This document shows, piece after piece, positions 48,128 through 55,860 of a DNA stretch of 64,000 nucleotides; the first letter of the stretch is position 1, and each line of letters starts with the position of its first letter. The stretch spans positions 62,001 through 126,000 of the forward strand of contig NZ_CP015090.1 of assembly GCF_001975705.1 (NCBI RefSeq). Reading direction: 5' to 3'. Made by a program: the position numbers and the translations under genes. The stretch is from Salipiger abyssi. Lineage in GTDB: Bacteria > Pseudomonadota > Alphaproteobacteria > Rhodobacterales > Rhodobacteraceae. The notes beneath the pieces were generated by a model, which saw only the letters and a program-made list of their open reading frames with translations, did no database searches and was not told where the DNA came from.

Positions 48128-48557
48128 TCTCTCCTCCCATTCTCTGTCGGTTCTACGATCCCAGCTCCCCAGGGATGCATAGCACAGTATATGTCATCTT
48201 AACCTCTTCACTGGAGATACGGAAATGATGAATCTTCACCGCGATAATGATTATTTGGAATGTTTCTAAGCGGTGTGAGCTGTGGGCTCATGCGCGGGTG
48301 GCGCGCGGATACGAGGTTATCTGCCGAACTTTGGCACCTTTTTTCGTCTTTATTTCTTTTTAGTCTTTTGATTATGGGTGATATTTTTGCTTTTTGCGTG
48401 ATCCGCCCTTGTCGGCGCTCGCCATGCCGTTCAGGGGAGACCATGGGCGGTACCGAGGGCATATTATGAGGAAAACGCAAGTTCAGACGCCAAAATGCCC
48501 CCGGCCTCGGTGGAGGAGGCCGGGGGGTCAGGCTCTGCGATCCTGCAAAAACCGGTG
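48128..48557. other. A+T-rich intergenic region upstream of the molybdenum hydroxylase operon
   Basis: A 430-bp stretch with no convincing gene; its base composition is clearly lower in GC than its neighbours around 48190-48400, with long pyrimidine-rich runs (TTTTTTCGTCTTTATTTCTTTTTAG in part). It includes a TTATTTGGAATGTTTC element (about 48251-48266). It must contain the promoter of the leader/coxG operon. A 69-codon plus-strand frame at 48260-48469 has no ribosome site and is not supported. Confidence 0.5.
48498..48526 (-). terminator. Strong terminator hairpin after the second dienelactone hydrolase gene
   Basis: Perfect 11-bp stem CCCCCGGCCTC / GAGGCCGGGGG with a 7-base loop, 31 bp past the stop on the minus strand, followed on that strand by CATTTTGG. 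A good intrinsic terminator. Confidence 0.7.
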
Positions 48558-49289
48558 TCAGGCGGTCTCGGCGAAGAAGTCGTGCATCATCCGGTAGGAC
48601 TTGCGGCAGAGCTTTTCGTCATACTGGGCGCCTTCGAAATTCGCCGAAGGGACGCAGAAGGAATGCACAGCGCCGCCGAACAGCACCGTCTGCCATTCGG
48701 CCCCGGCATTGGTCAGCTCGGTTTCCAGCTCGGTCATCATCTCCTTGGAGGTGACCGGATCGGCGCTGCCGTGGATCGCCATCACCCGCCCGGTCACCTT
48801 GCAGGGTGTGCCCGGCACGACCGGGTTGGGATTGGTGATGTGCAGCACGGTGAGCGCGTCGAAATCCTCGCCGGCGCGGGCCTGCTCCATGAGAAAGCCG
48901 CCGCCGGCGCAGTATCCCACCGCGTATTTCGGCGTGTCGGAAGTGATCAGCCCCTGCGCCTCGGCCTCGGCCAGCATCTTTTTATAGGCGGTGCCGCCGC
49001 AATCCAGCGTGAAGCCCAGATCCTTGTGCACCGCGAGCATGCCCTGGAGCAACTGGTTGAAATCCTTGGACTCGGCGTCGTAATCGGTGCCGAACATATC
49101 CGCCAGAAGCACCACATAGCGCCCCTCGGCCAGCTCGCGCGCCTGCGCGATGGTCTCGGTGCAGACCCCGTACCAGTCGGGCTGCATGAAGAGCACCGGG
49201 CGCCCGGCCGCGGCGGCGTCATCGTCGCAGACGATCAGGCCCGCATAGCTGCGCCCGCCGATCTCGTAGGGCACCTTAATTTCGATCAT
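48558..49289 (-). CDS. Dienelactone hydrolase-like alpha/beta hydrolase
   Basis: A 243-residue member of the dienelactone hydrolase family: nucleophile Cys127 (VGYCAGGGF), Asp177 (HGSADPVT) and His209 (GGAVHSFC). The glutamate that activates the cysteine in classic dienelactone hydrolases is replaced in the corresponding QPDWYG loop (residues 36-41), so the substrate or mechanism may differ. It is the last gene of a minus-strand unit with VOC, ABM and reductase genes. GGGGAGGAG precedes the start. Confidence 0.82.
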   Translation of the reverse strand: MIEIKVPYEIGGRSYAGLIVCDDDAAAAGRPVLFMQPDWYGVCTETIAQARELAEGRYVVLLADMFGTDYDAESKDFNQLLQGMLAVHKDLGFTLDCGGTAYKKMLAEAEAQGLITSDTPKYAVGYCAGGGFLMEQARAGEDFDALTVLHITNPNPVVPGTPCKVTGRVMAIHGSADPVTSKEMMTELETELTNAGAEWQTVLFGGAVHSFCVPSANFEGAQYDEKLCRKSYRMMHDFFAETA

Positions 49290-49458
49290 CGGGTCTCCTC
49301 CCCTTTTGCTCCGGCGCTCCCCCGCCAGATGTGAGCCTAATGCATAGCAGGCTTTGTATCTAGCGGGTATCCGGCCTTTCTTCGATGCCGGACGCGCCGG
49401 CCTCTGGTCTTTTTCGACGGAGCGCCCGGCCCCAACACCGGGCGCCCCGTCTCACTGC

Positions 49459-49938
49459 TCAGGCATCTTCGTACTGGTCACCAAAATCGAAGGCGTCCTC
49501 GTGGACCGAGCCGCCGTCGTAATACTCGATCTCCCAGAAGTTGCCGTCGAGATCCTCGAGATAGAAAGAGTAGATCCCGTGCCGCACGATCGGGTCGGTG
49601 ATGCTCTTGATCTTGTATTTGTCCTTCATTTCATGCGCGGCCTTGTGGGCCTCGTCCACGGCCTCCTTGCTTTCCACATCCAGTCCCCAGTGGTTCAGGA
49701 TGGTCAGCGTGTTGCCGGGCTTTTCGGTCTGGATGCAGACGATGGAGAATTTCATGCCGCAGCGTGCATGCATCCCGTCGGGGTTGTGGCGCACGCATTC
49801 CATGCCGAGGAATTCCTCGAGAAACTTGCGCGATTCCGTGAGGTTGCGGCATTCCATCGTGCCGTGGGTCATCATCAGCGGCTTGACGACAGAGTTCTGG
49901 TTGTCGGGTTTGAAAATCGGATCTGCGATTTCGAGCAT
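49459..49938 (-). CDS. VOC-superfamily protein
   Basis: A 159-residue single-domain VOC protein: MMTHGTMECRNLTESRKFLEE (residues about 22-42, with His25 as possible ligand), LTILNHWGLDVES, and GIYSFYLEDLDGNFWEIEYYD whose final glutamate is the usual third ligand. The acidic C-terminus is unusual. It may be a small ring-cleavage or isomerising enzyme. It lies between the dienelactone hydrolase and ABM genes in the same orientation with a 169-bp gap to the former. Confidence 0.75.
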   Translation of the reverse strand: MLEIADPIFKPDNQNSVVKPLMMTHGTMECRNLTESRKFLEEFLGMECVRHNPDGMHARCGMKFSIVCIQTEKPGNTLTILNHWGLDVESKEAVDEAHKAAHEMKDKYKIKSITDPIVRHGIYSFYLEDLDGNFWEIEYYDGGSVHEDAFDFGDQYEDA

Positions 49939-49982
49939 GCGTAGTCTCCTCCTTGGGGTTCGCGGTCTTCAGGGTTGTGGTT

Positions 49983-50011
49983 GCCGGCCCGGCGTCACCT
50001 GCCGGGCCGGC
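49983..50011 (-). terminator. GC hairpin between ABM and VOC genes
   Basis: Perfect 11-bp stem GCCGGCCCGGC / GCCGGGCCGGC with a 7-base loop, 19 bp past the ABM stop on the minus strand. No U tract, so a processing or partial termination site within the unit is as likely as full termination. Confidence 0.45.
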
Positions 50012-50030
50012 GGTTCAGGTTGCACTGTCC

Positions 50031-50342
50031 TCATCCGTCGCTGCGCAGCGGGCGCCAGACGGTCACCTCGCGCGGCCTGGCCAGGATCTCGTCCAGCGCG
50101 GCATTCATCGCGTCCCGATAGGGGCGCTTGAGCTGCACATTCGTCACGTCGTCCTCGTCCGACCATGTCTCGTGCAGCAGGAACCGGTTTTCGTTCGCGG
50201 CATCCCGGCCGAGCGCGGAGGAGACAAAGCTATCCTCGTCGCGCATGGCGTCGAGCACCGGATCGAGGGCGGCCCGAAACCGCGCCTCCTGGCCCGGCCT
50301 GATCTCGAAGCTCACCACATAGGTCACGCTTGTCTTTGCCAT
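50031..50342 (-). CDS. Antibiotic biosynthesis monooxygenase (ABM) domain protein
   Basis: A 103-residue dimeric alpha+beta-barrel protein of the ABM family: VTYVVSFEIRPGQEARFRAA, then SALGRDAANENRFLLHETWSD and an HRPRD-type end. ABM proteins act as cofactor-free quinol monooxygenases (YgiN type) or as small heme-degrading or accessory proteins. AGGAGGAG precedes the ATG. It is 25 bp after the reductase gene. A quinol monooxygenase role would fit an aromatic locus, but is not proven. Confidence 0.78.
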   Translation of the reverse strand: MAKTSVTYVVSFEIRPGQEARFRAALDPVLDAMRDEDSFVSSALGRDAANENRFLLHETWSDEDDVTNVQLKRPYRDAMNAALDEILARPREVTVWRPLRSDG

Positions 50343-50367
50343 TTCGGCGCTCCTCCTCCGGGCCGGT

Positions 50368-51402
50368 TCAGCTGGCGACGGCCTTGGCGAGGTCGGCTTC
50401 GGTGGTGAAGGGGTCGGCGAAGAATTCCGCATCGTCGAGCCCGTTCAGACGCGAGAACTCGTCGCGCGCGGCGTCGACCATATTGGGATTGCCGCAGGCA
50501 TAGACCTGATGGCCGGACATGTCGGGGATGTCCTCCAGCACCGCCTGATGGACAAAGCCGGTGCGGCCCGTCCAGTCGGCGCCGGGCTCGGAAACCACGG
50601 GCACGAAGTCGAAATTGGCGTGCTCCCGGGCCCAGGTCTCGGCCAGCTCGTGCATATAGATGTCCTGCGCATTGCGCCCGCCCCAGTAGAGCGTCATCGG
50701 GCGGTCGATGCCCTCGGAAAGCGCGTATTCGATGATCGCCTTGATTGGCGCGAAGCCGGTGCCGCTGGCCAGGAAGACGATCGGCTTGTCGCTGTCCTCG
50801 CGCAGGAACATGGTGCCGAGCGGGCCCTCGAATTTCATGATCTCGCGCGGTTTCATGTTCGAGAAGGCGTGATCGGTGAAGGCGCCGCCGGGCGAATGCC
50901 GCAGGTGCAGCTCGATGTCGATGACCCCGTGCACGCTGGGCTTGTTGGCGATGGAATAGGAGCGGCGGCGGCCGTCCTTCAGCAGGATGTCGACATACTG
51001 GCCGGAGATGTGCCGGAACTCGGCGTTCTGCGGCAGGCGCAGATGCATGACGATGATGTCGTCGGTCAGCCGGTCGATGGCATGCACGCGGCAGGGGACG
51101 ATTTTCGGCTGCTGCGCCTGAAGCTTCAGCTCTTCCGCCTCGATCACCAGATCGCTCAGCGGCGAGGCCTGGCAGAGCAGCGCAAAGCCCTCGGCCTTTT
51201 TCGATTCCGGCAGCATCGCCTCGATATATTCGCCGTAATCGACGGTGCCGCTGGTGATCCTGGCGCGGCAGGTCGCGCAGGTGCCGCGGCGGCACGAATA
51301 GGCAAGCTGATGTCCCGAGTCGAGCGCGGCGCTCAGGATGCTTTCGCCTTCTTCGACGTCGAAGGTTTTGCCGCTCGGTTGCAGCTCGACACGGTAGCTC
51401 AT
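50368..51402 (-). CDS. Ferredoxin-NAD(P)H reductase component of an oxygenase ([2Fe-2S]-FAD-NAD)
   Basis: A 344-residue three-domain electron-transfer protein. The N-terminal [2Fe-2S] domain uses Cys37, Cys42, Cys45 and Cys77; the FAD motif is RSYSIAN in the middle; the NAD-binding motif is LASGTGFAPIKAI and the C-terminal CGNPNMVDAARDEF closes the fold. It resembles phenol hydroxylase, benzoate dioxygenase and CDP-glucoseen reductases. It should deliver electrons to an oxygenase or dehydratase, yet no such partner gene is in the window. Divergent from a LysR gene 113 bp away. Confidence 0.88.
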   Translation of the reverse strand: MSYRVELQPSGKTFDVEEGESILSAALDSGHQLAYSCRRGTCATCRARITSGTVDYGEYIEAMLPESKKAEGFALLCQASPLSDLVIEAEELKLQAQQPKIVPCRVHAIDRLTDDIIVMHLRLPQNAEFRHISGQYVDILLKDGRRRSYSIANKPSVHGVIDIELHLRHSPGGAFTDHAFSNMKPREIMKFEGPLGTMFLREDSDKPIVFLASGTGFAPIKAIIEYALSEGIDRPMTLYWGGRNAQDIYMHELAETWAREHANFDFVPVVSEPGADWTGRTGFVHQAVLEDIPDMSGHQVYACGNPNMVDAARDEFSRLNGLDDAEFFADPFTTEADLAKAVAS

Positions 51403-51514
51403 GGTTTTCCTCCCTTGGTGCAAGCGCCGCCTCGACGGCGCGATTGCTTAAATCTGGAACCATTCTATAATCAGCGTCCGGGAGGCTGCCAAATGACGTT
51501 AACTCATCGACTTC

Positions 51515-52462
51515 ATGATCAATCAGAATGATCACCGCCGCGCGCGCCGCCTGACGCCGGCGATTTCCGCGCTTGCGGCCTTTGAGGCCGTGGTGCGCAA
51601 CGGCAGCTTCACGGTTGCCGCCGAGGAGCTTGCGCTGACCCAGAGCGCGGTCAGCCGTCAGGTGAGCGGGCTGGAGCAGCTTCTGGGGGTCGCGCTGCTG
51701 GAAAAGAACCGCCGTCGGCAGGTCGTGGTGACCGCCTCGGGCGCCTATTACGCCGAGCAGATCCGCCAGGTGCTGACCCATCTCGCCGCCGCCACGACAG
51801 AGGCGATCACGCTCGGTGACCGGGGCGGGGTGCTGCGGCTTGGGATTCCGCCAACCTTCGGAAGTCTTTGGTTAATTCCGAGGATGCCGAGTTTCTTTCA
51901 GGCCCATCCGAATGTCACGGTGGAGTTCTCCACGCGGCTGCCGTCGCGGCCTCATTCCGGTCCGGGCGACCTGCATGCGCTGATAGATTTCACCACCGCG
52001 CCGGGGCCGGATGCGGTCTGGGAGGAGCTGATCCAGCTCGAATTGCGGGCGGTCGCCACCGAAGAGATCGCCGACGCGATCCGGCGTTCCGACAAGGGTG
52101 GGCTGGCCAATGTGCATGCGCTTTTGCACACGTCCGAGCGCTCGAACTGGCTGGGGCTCTTCGGCGAGTTGCAGCTCGATATCCTGCGGCAGCAACCGCT
52201 GCTGACCTTCGAGAATTATACCATGCTGTTGCAGGCGGCGGTGCGTGGGCTTGGCGTGGCGCTGGCGCCCAACGAACTGATTGAAAACGATCTTTCCGCC
52301 AAACGGCTGGTGCATGTGTCGGATCTGTCGGCCAAGTCGCGCAGCGTCGGCTATCTGGTCTTTCATCAGGAAATGAGCGCCTACCCGCCGCTTGTCGCCT
52401 TTCGCGAATGGCTGCACGATACGATGAAGGAGGGGCGGCCTGCGGTTCCCGGAGTCGGATAG
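51515..52462 (+). CDS. LysR-family regulator, GcvA type
   Basis: A 315-residue LysR protein. The N-terminal helix-turn-helix is ALAAFEAVVRNGSFTVAAEEL followed by LTQSAVSRQVSGLEQLLG; the effector domain has LRLGIPPTFGSLWLIPRMPSF and the C-terminal GLGVALAPNELIENDL. It is divergent from the reductase/ABM/VOC/hydrolase unit and most likely its regulator. The shared 113-bp gap contains a GCGCCG-CCTCGA-CGGCGC hairpin (51424-51441) and an A+T-rich segment. Confidence 0.9.
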   Translation: MINQNDHRRARRLTPAISALAAFEAVVRNGSFTVAAEELALTQSAVSRQVSGLEQLLGVALLEKNRRRQVVVTASGAYYAEQIRQVLTHLAAATTEAITLGDRGGVLRLGIPPTFGSLWLIPRMPSFFQAHPNVTVEFSTRLPSRPHSGPGDLHALIDFTTAPGPDAVWEELIQLELRAVATEEIADAIRRSDKGGLANVHALLHTSERSNWLGLFGELQLDILRQQPLLTFENYTMLLQAAVRGLGVALAPNELIENDLSAKRLVHVSDLSAKSRSVGYLVFHQEMSAYPPLVAFREWLHDTMKEGRPAVPGVG

Positions 52463-52514
52463 GCGGTTGGCACTTCATGAGGAAACGGAATGTTCCTGAA
52501 CGGCGCCGAGCCCG

Positions 52515-53417
52515 CTATCCGGCGTCGGTTTCATAGCTTGCGAGCTGCCGGTCGAAGGCCTCCAGCAATGCGTCGAGATCGCGGCCGAGCACCATGCCGC
52601 GAGGCCGGATGATCGCCAGCCGGAAACGGTAGGCGCCGGCGAAAGGCCGCACCAGCCCGCCCTGGCCGGCATGCACCCGCGCGGTGAACGGATCGACCAG
52701 CGACACGCCCAGCCCGCGCAGCACCAGCGCCGAGACGATGCTCGACAGATGCGAGCGGACCACGACCTCGGGGCTCTCGCTCATCTGCGCGAAGGCACGG
52801 TTCATCATGCTGCCGGTGGCGGTGTTGTCGGCAAAGGCCACCACCGAATGGCCGAGGAAATCCTCGAACCCGAGCTGCTCCCGCACCGCCAGCGGATGGC
52901 TGCGCGGCAGGATGCAGAGATAGGGCAGCTCGACCGTGCGGATCAGGTCGACATCGTGCTCGTGCCGCGTGGGGGAGGTGAAGCCGAGCTGGCTCTGCCG
53001 GGTGGCGACGCGGCGGATCACGTTGTTGGTCTGCATGGATTCCAGCGAGATGCGGAAATCCGGGCGCGCCTCCAGCAGCTCCACCAGCGTGTCGGGCAGC
53101 ACCGAATGCGCCAGCGCCGGCATGGCGGCGACCGAGACGCTGCTCTGCTTGCCGAGGCGGATGTCGCGCGCGGTCTTTTCGATGGCGCCGAGCCCGACAA
53201 AGGCGCGCTCGACCTCGACGGCGAGCTGCCGCGCCTCGGGGGTGGGCACGATCTTGCCGCCGAACCGGGTGAAGAGCCGCAGCCCGGTGCGGGTCTCCAG
53301 ATCGCGGATCAGCCGGCTCACCGCCGGCTGCGACACGTTCATGATTTCCGCGGCACCCGAGACGCTGCCGCATTCGAGCACGGTGTGAAACGCCTCAAGG
53401 GCGCGTTGCGACAGCAT
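52515..53417 (-). CDS. LysR-family regulator
   Basis: A 300-residue LysR protein: ALEAFHTVLECGSVSGAAEIM and VSQPAVSRLIRDLETRTGLRLF at the N-terminus, then an effector domain containing VSVAAMPALAHSVLPDTLVEL and LRGLGVSLVDPFTARVHAG, typical of the amino-acid/opine-responsive NocR/OccR-like branch. It is divergent, with only 47 bp, from the [2Fe-2S]/FAD dehydrogenase genes and presumably controls them. A LysR-type dyad lies in that gap. Confidence 0.9.
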   Translation of the reverse strand: MLSQRALEAFHTVLECGSVSGAAEIMNVSQPAVSRLIRDLETRTGLRLFTRFGGKIVPTPEARQLAVEVERAFVGLGAIEKTARDIRLGKQSSVSVAAMPALAHSVLPDTLVELLEARPDFRISLESMQTNNVIRRVATRQSQLGFTSPTRHEHDVDLIRTVELPYLCILPRSHPLAVREQLGFEDFLGHSVVAFADNTATGSMMNRAFAQMSESPEVVVRSHLSSIVSALVLRGLGVSLVDPFTARVHAGQGGLVRPFAGAYRFRLAIIRPRGMVLGRDLDALLEAFDRQLASYETDAG

Positions 53418-53421
53418 TTCT

Positions 53422-53451
53422 ATAACATTCCTGCATATAGGTCGGTGTTAT
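53422..53451. promoter_or_regulatory. LysR-type dyad ATAACA-N18-TGTTAT
   Basis: Inverted 6-bp arms in the 47-bp gap between a divergent LysR gene and the dehydrogenase genes. Placement and A+T-rich arms match a LysR recognition site controlling both directions. Confidence 0.5.
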
Positions 53452-53464
53452 TGTTATTTGATTT

Positions 53465-53818
53465 ATGGCGGGATTTGCAAGGAAACTGGCGGTGAACAGC
53501 GAATTTCCTTTCCCAGCCAAGAGCCTGCCGCCGCCCATGTATACCCGTTCCGAGCCGGTCACGACGCCGGTGCATTTCACCTTCGAGGGCAGGCCGATGC
53601 AGGCGCAGGCGGGCGAGACGGTCGCCGCGGCGCTGCTGGCGGGCAATGTCGGCGCCGTTCGCAGCACCCCGGTGAGCGGCGCGGCGCGGGCGCCCTATTG
53701 CATGATGGGGGCCTGTTTCGAATGCCTGGTGACGATCGACGGGCGGCCCAACCGCCAGGCCTGCATGACCGAGATCCGAGAGGGCATGGCGGTGACGCGC
53801 CAGAAGGGCGCCGCATGA
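53465..53818 (+). CDS. [2Fe-2S] subunit of an amino-acid/opine-type dehydrogenase (HcnA/LhpF-like)
   Basis: A 117-residue small ferredoxin-like protein with Cys79, Cys84, Cys87 and Cys100 (YCMMGACFECLV..RQAC) after FTFEGRPMQAQAGETVAAALL. This is the pattern of the gamma/A subunits of hydrogen cyanide synthase and D-hydroxyproline dehydrogenase. No strong ribosome site supports the first ATG; the internal Met25 (53537) is an alternative start that better matches the family length. Its stop overlaps the FAD-subunit start (ATGA). Confidence 0.82.
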   Translation: MAGFARKLAVNSEFPFPAKSLPPPMYTRSEPVTTPVHFTFEGRPMQAQAGETVAAALLAGNVGAVRSTPVSGAARAPYCMMGACFECLVTIDGRPNRQACMTEIREGMAVTRQKGAA

Positions 53819-55194
53819 GCCGGCAGGATCTGTGCATCATCGGCGCCGGCCCCGCGGGCATGGCGGCGGCTGTGGCGGCGCGGCAGAACGGGCTGAGCGT
53901 GACGGTGCTGGACGAGGCGCCGCGCCCGGGCGGGCAGATCTATCGCGACATCACCCGCGCGCCGGAGCCGCGGCAGGCGCTGCTGGGCCCCGACTATCGC
54001 GCCGGCGCCGGGCTGGCGCAGGCCTTTGCAAAGAGCGGCTGCACGCATCTGGCGGGCGCCACGGTCTGGCATATCGAGCAGGACGGCGCCGGATTTGCGC
54101 TGTCCTACTCCATGGCGGAGGGCTCGCGCGTGGTCGAGGCCGATGCGCTGATCGTGGCCACCGGCGCGCTGGAACGCCCCATGCCGCTGCCCGGCTGGAC
54201 ATTGCCCGGGGTGACCACCACCGGCGCCTTGCAGATCCTGATGAAAAGCGCGGGCGTGCTGGCGGAGTCTCCGGTGCTTGTGGGCTCCGGGCCGCTGCAA
54301 CTGCTGCTGGCGGCGCAGCTCGTGGCGGCGGGCCGTCCGCCGCGCGCCATCGTCGAGACCGTGCCGGCGGAAAACATGCGCCACGCGCTGAAACACCTGC
54401 CGCGCGCCTTGCGCGGGGCGGGCTATCTGGTGAAGGGCGCGGGGCTGCTGGCAAGGCTGCGCCGCGCCGGGGTGCCGATCTACCGCGACGCGCGCGACAT
54501 CGTGCTGGAGGGCGAGGATCGGCTGGAGGCGGTAAGCTTTACCATACGCGGGCGCGCCCACCGGATCGAGACGGGCAGCGCCGGGCTGCATCACGGGGTG
54601 GTGCCCAATCCGCAGGTCACCCGGCTGATGCGCTGCGAACATCGCTGGCACGAGGGTCAGCGCGCCTTTGTGCCGGTTTGCGACGCCTATGGCGAAAGCT
54701 CGGTGCCCGGGCTTTTTGTGGCGGGCGACGGGGCGGGCATCCGGGGCGCGCGCTCGGCGGCGCTGGCCGGGCGGCTGGCGGCGCTGCGGGTGGCGGAAAG
54801 GGCAGGGCAGGCGGTGTCGCCCGAGATCGTAAAGCTGCGCCGCGCAATGGCGCGGGACGCGGCGGTGCGGCCGTTCCTGGAGACGCTCTATGCGCCCTGC
54901 GCGCAGGCGCTCTCGCCGGCGGAGGACACGCTGGTCTGCCGCTGCGAAGAGGTCACCGCCGGGCAGATCCGCGCCGCCGCAAAGGCCAACGCGCCCGGGC
55001 CGAACCAGGTGAAATCTTTCCTGCGCACCGGCATGGGCCCCTGTCAGGGCCGGGTCTGCGGGCTCGCGGTGACGGCGCTTCTGGCCGAGAGCAGCGGCCG
55101 CAGCCCCGATGAGACCGGCTATTTCCGCATCCGCCCGCCGCTCAAGCCGCTGTCGCTGAGCGAGCTGGCCGAATTTGTGCCCCAAGAGGAGTGA
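53815..55194 (+). CDS. FAD/NAD oxidoreductase subunit with C-terminal [2Fe-2S] (HcnB/LhpE-like)
   Basis: A 459-residue pyridine-nucleotide-disulfide-type flavoprotein: FAD motif GAGPAG (10-15), LIVATGALERPMPLPGWTLP, a second dinucleotide motif LVGSGPLQLLLAAQL and GLFVAGDGAGIRGARSA. The C-terminus has a BFD-like [2Fe-2S] site at Cys375, Cys377, Cys410 and Cys415. This is the alpha/B subunit layout of hydrogen cyanide synthase, opine oxidase and D-hydroxyproline dehydrogenase. The usual third, DadA-like subunit is not adjacent; a suitable one is encoded at 62500. Coupled to the small subunit upstream. Confidence 0.85.
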   Translation: MSRQDLCIIGAGPAGMAAAVAARQNGLSVTVLDEAPRPGGQIYRDITRAPEPRQALLGPDYRAGAGLAQAFAKSGCTHLAGATVWHIEQDGAGFALSYSMAEGSRVVEADALIVATGALERPMPLPGWTLPGVTTTGALQILMKSAGVLAESPVLVGSGPLQLLLAAQLVAAGRPPRAIVETVPAENMRHALKHLPRALRGAGYLVKGAGLLARLRRAGVPIYRDARDIVLEGEDRLEAVSFTIRGRAHRIETGSAGLHHGVVPNPQVTRLMRCEHRWHEGQRAFVPVCDAYGESSVPGLFVAGDGAGIRGARSAALAGRLAALRVAERAGQAVSPEIVKLRRAMARDAAVRPFLETLYAPCAQALSPAEDTLVCRCEEVTAGQIRAAAKANAPGPNQVKSFLRTGMGPCQGRVCGLAVTALLAESSGRSPDETGYFRIRPPLKPLSLSELAEFVPQEE

Positions 55195-55300
55195 CCCCGC
55201 GCCGCGCATCCGGTTCGCGAGGCCGCGCTGCTATCGGGCCGTTTTTCATCCCCCGCTTTGCGCCTTGCGCCAAAGCACAATTCCAGACCAGGAGACCCTC

Positions 55301-55645
55301 ATGATCACCCGTCACATCCCGGGCAAGATTCACCACCGCGTCGTCGAGCATGGCGACACGCTTTATATCGGCGGGCTGGTTGCCAGCGACAAGAGCAAGG
55401 ACATGAAGGGCCAGGCCGAAGAGATCTTCGGCAAGCTCGACGAGCTTCTGGCGCTGGCCGGCAGTTCCAAGGAAAAGCTGCTCTCGGTGACGATCTACTC
55501 CGCCGCCTTCGATCAGAAGGACGGCTTCAACGCCGCCTGGACCGAGTGGCTGGATCCGGCGCATTTCCCGGTGCGCGCCTATATCGGCGGTGCCGAGCTG
55601 TCCCCGGGCACGCTGGTCGAGATCACCACGGTGGCGGCGAAGTAA
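55301..55645 (+). CDS. RidA-family protein
   Basis: A 114-residue RidA/YjgF/UK114 protein with the conserved Arg92 (FPVRAYIGG) and Glu108 near the C-terminus (LVEITTVAA). RidA enzymes hydrolyse reactive enamines and imines formed by amino-acid dehydratases and flavin amino-acid oxidases. Its place 106 bp after the dehydrogenase subunits fits removal of an imine product. GGAGA precedes the ATG. Some RidA paralogues have other or no catalytic roles. Confidence 0.87.
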   Translation: MITRHIPGKIHHRVVEHGDTLYIGGLVASDKSKDMKGQAEEIFGKLDELLALAGSSKEKLLSVTIYSAAFDQKDGFNAAWTEWLDPAHFPVRAYIGGAELSPGTLVEITTVAAK

Positions 55646-55673
55646 GCCGCGCCTTCCCCTATCTCCCCGACTG

Positions 55674-55701
55674 GCCCTCCGCTGCGGCGGGGGGCTTTTT
55701 T
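55674..55701 (+). terminator. Intrinsic terminator after the RidA gene
   Basis: Stem GCCCTCCGC / GCGGGGGGC (one T-G wobble) with a TGCG loop, followed directly by TTTTTT. A classical rho-independent terminator 28 bp past the stop. Confidence 0.85.
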
Positions 55702-55728
55702 GTGCGTATCCGTCAGGCGGGCAGGGGA

Positions 55729-55790
55729 GAGGTCCCGGGTCGAGCCCGGGAAGGGTGCGCCTCCCGCCCTGGACTTGATCCGGGGCCTCC
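55729..55790. repeat. Inverted pair of REP-like units
   Basis: Unit 1 (55729-55750) GAGGTCCCGGGTCGAGCCCG and unit 2, inverted (55767-55790), reading GGAGGCCCCGGATCAAGTCC on the minus strand, agree at about 17 of 22 positions. The GGCCCCGGRTCRAGYCC style is a frequent dispersed repeat in alphaproteobacteria. It lies between convergent terminators. Confidence 0.6.
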
Positions 55791-55810
55791 ACGCCCGCCA
55801 CGCATGAAAA

Positions 55811-55836
55811 CGCCCGCCGCATGCGCGCGGCGGGCG
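55811..55836 (-). terminator. Intrinsic terminator of the hydantoinase operon
   Basis: Perfect 10-bp stem CGCCCGCCGC / GCGGCGGGCG with a 6-base loop, 24 bp past the HyuB stop, followed on the minus strand by TTTTC. Confidence 0.75.
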
Positions 55837-55860
55837 TAACACCTTGCGAAGAGAGGCCGC

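Noticed and set aside
48260..48469. A 69-codon plus-strand ORF in the A+T-rich gap
   Set aside because: No ribosome site, no recognisable domain and cysteine/arginine-rich composition; more likely promoter DNA.
53465..55194. A true hydrogen cyanide synthase
   Set aside because: The same subunit families serve opine and D-hydroxyproline dehydrogenases, the DadA-like subunit is not contiguous, and the context is transport and hydantoinase, so only the fold-level family is claimed.
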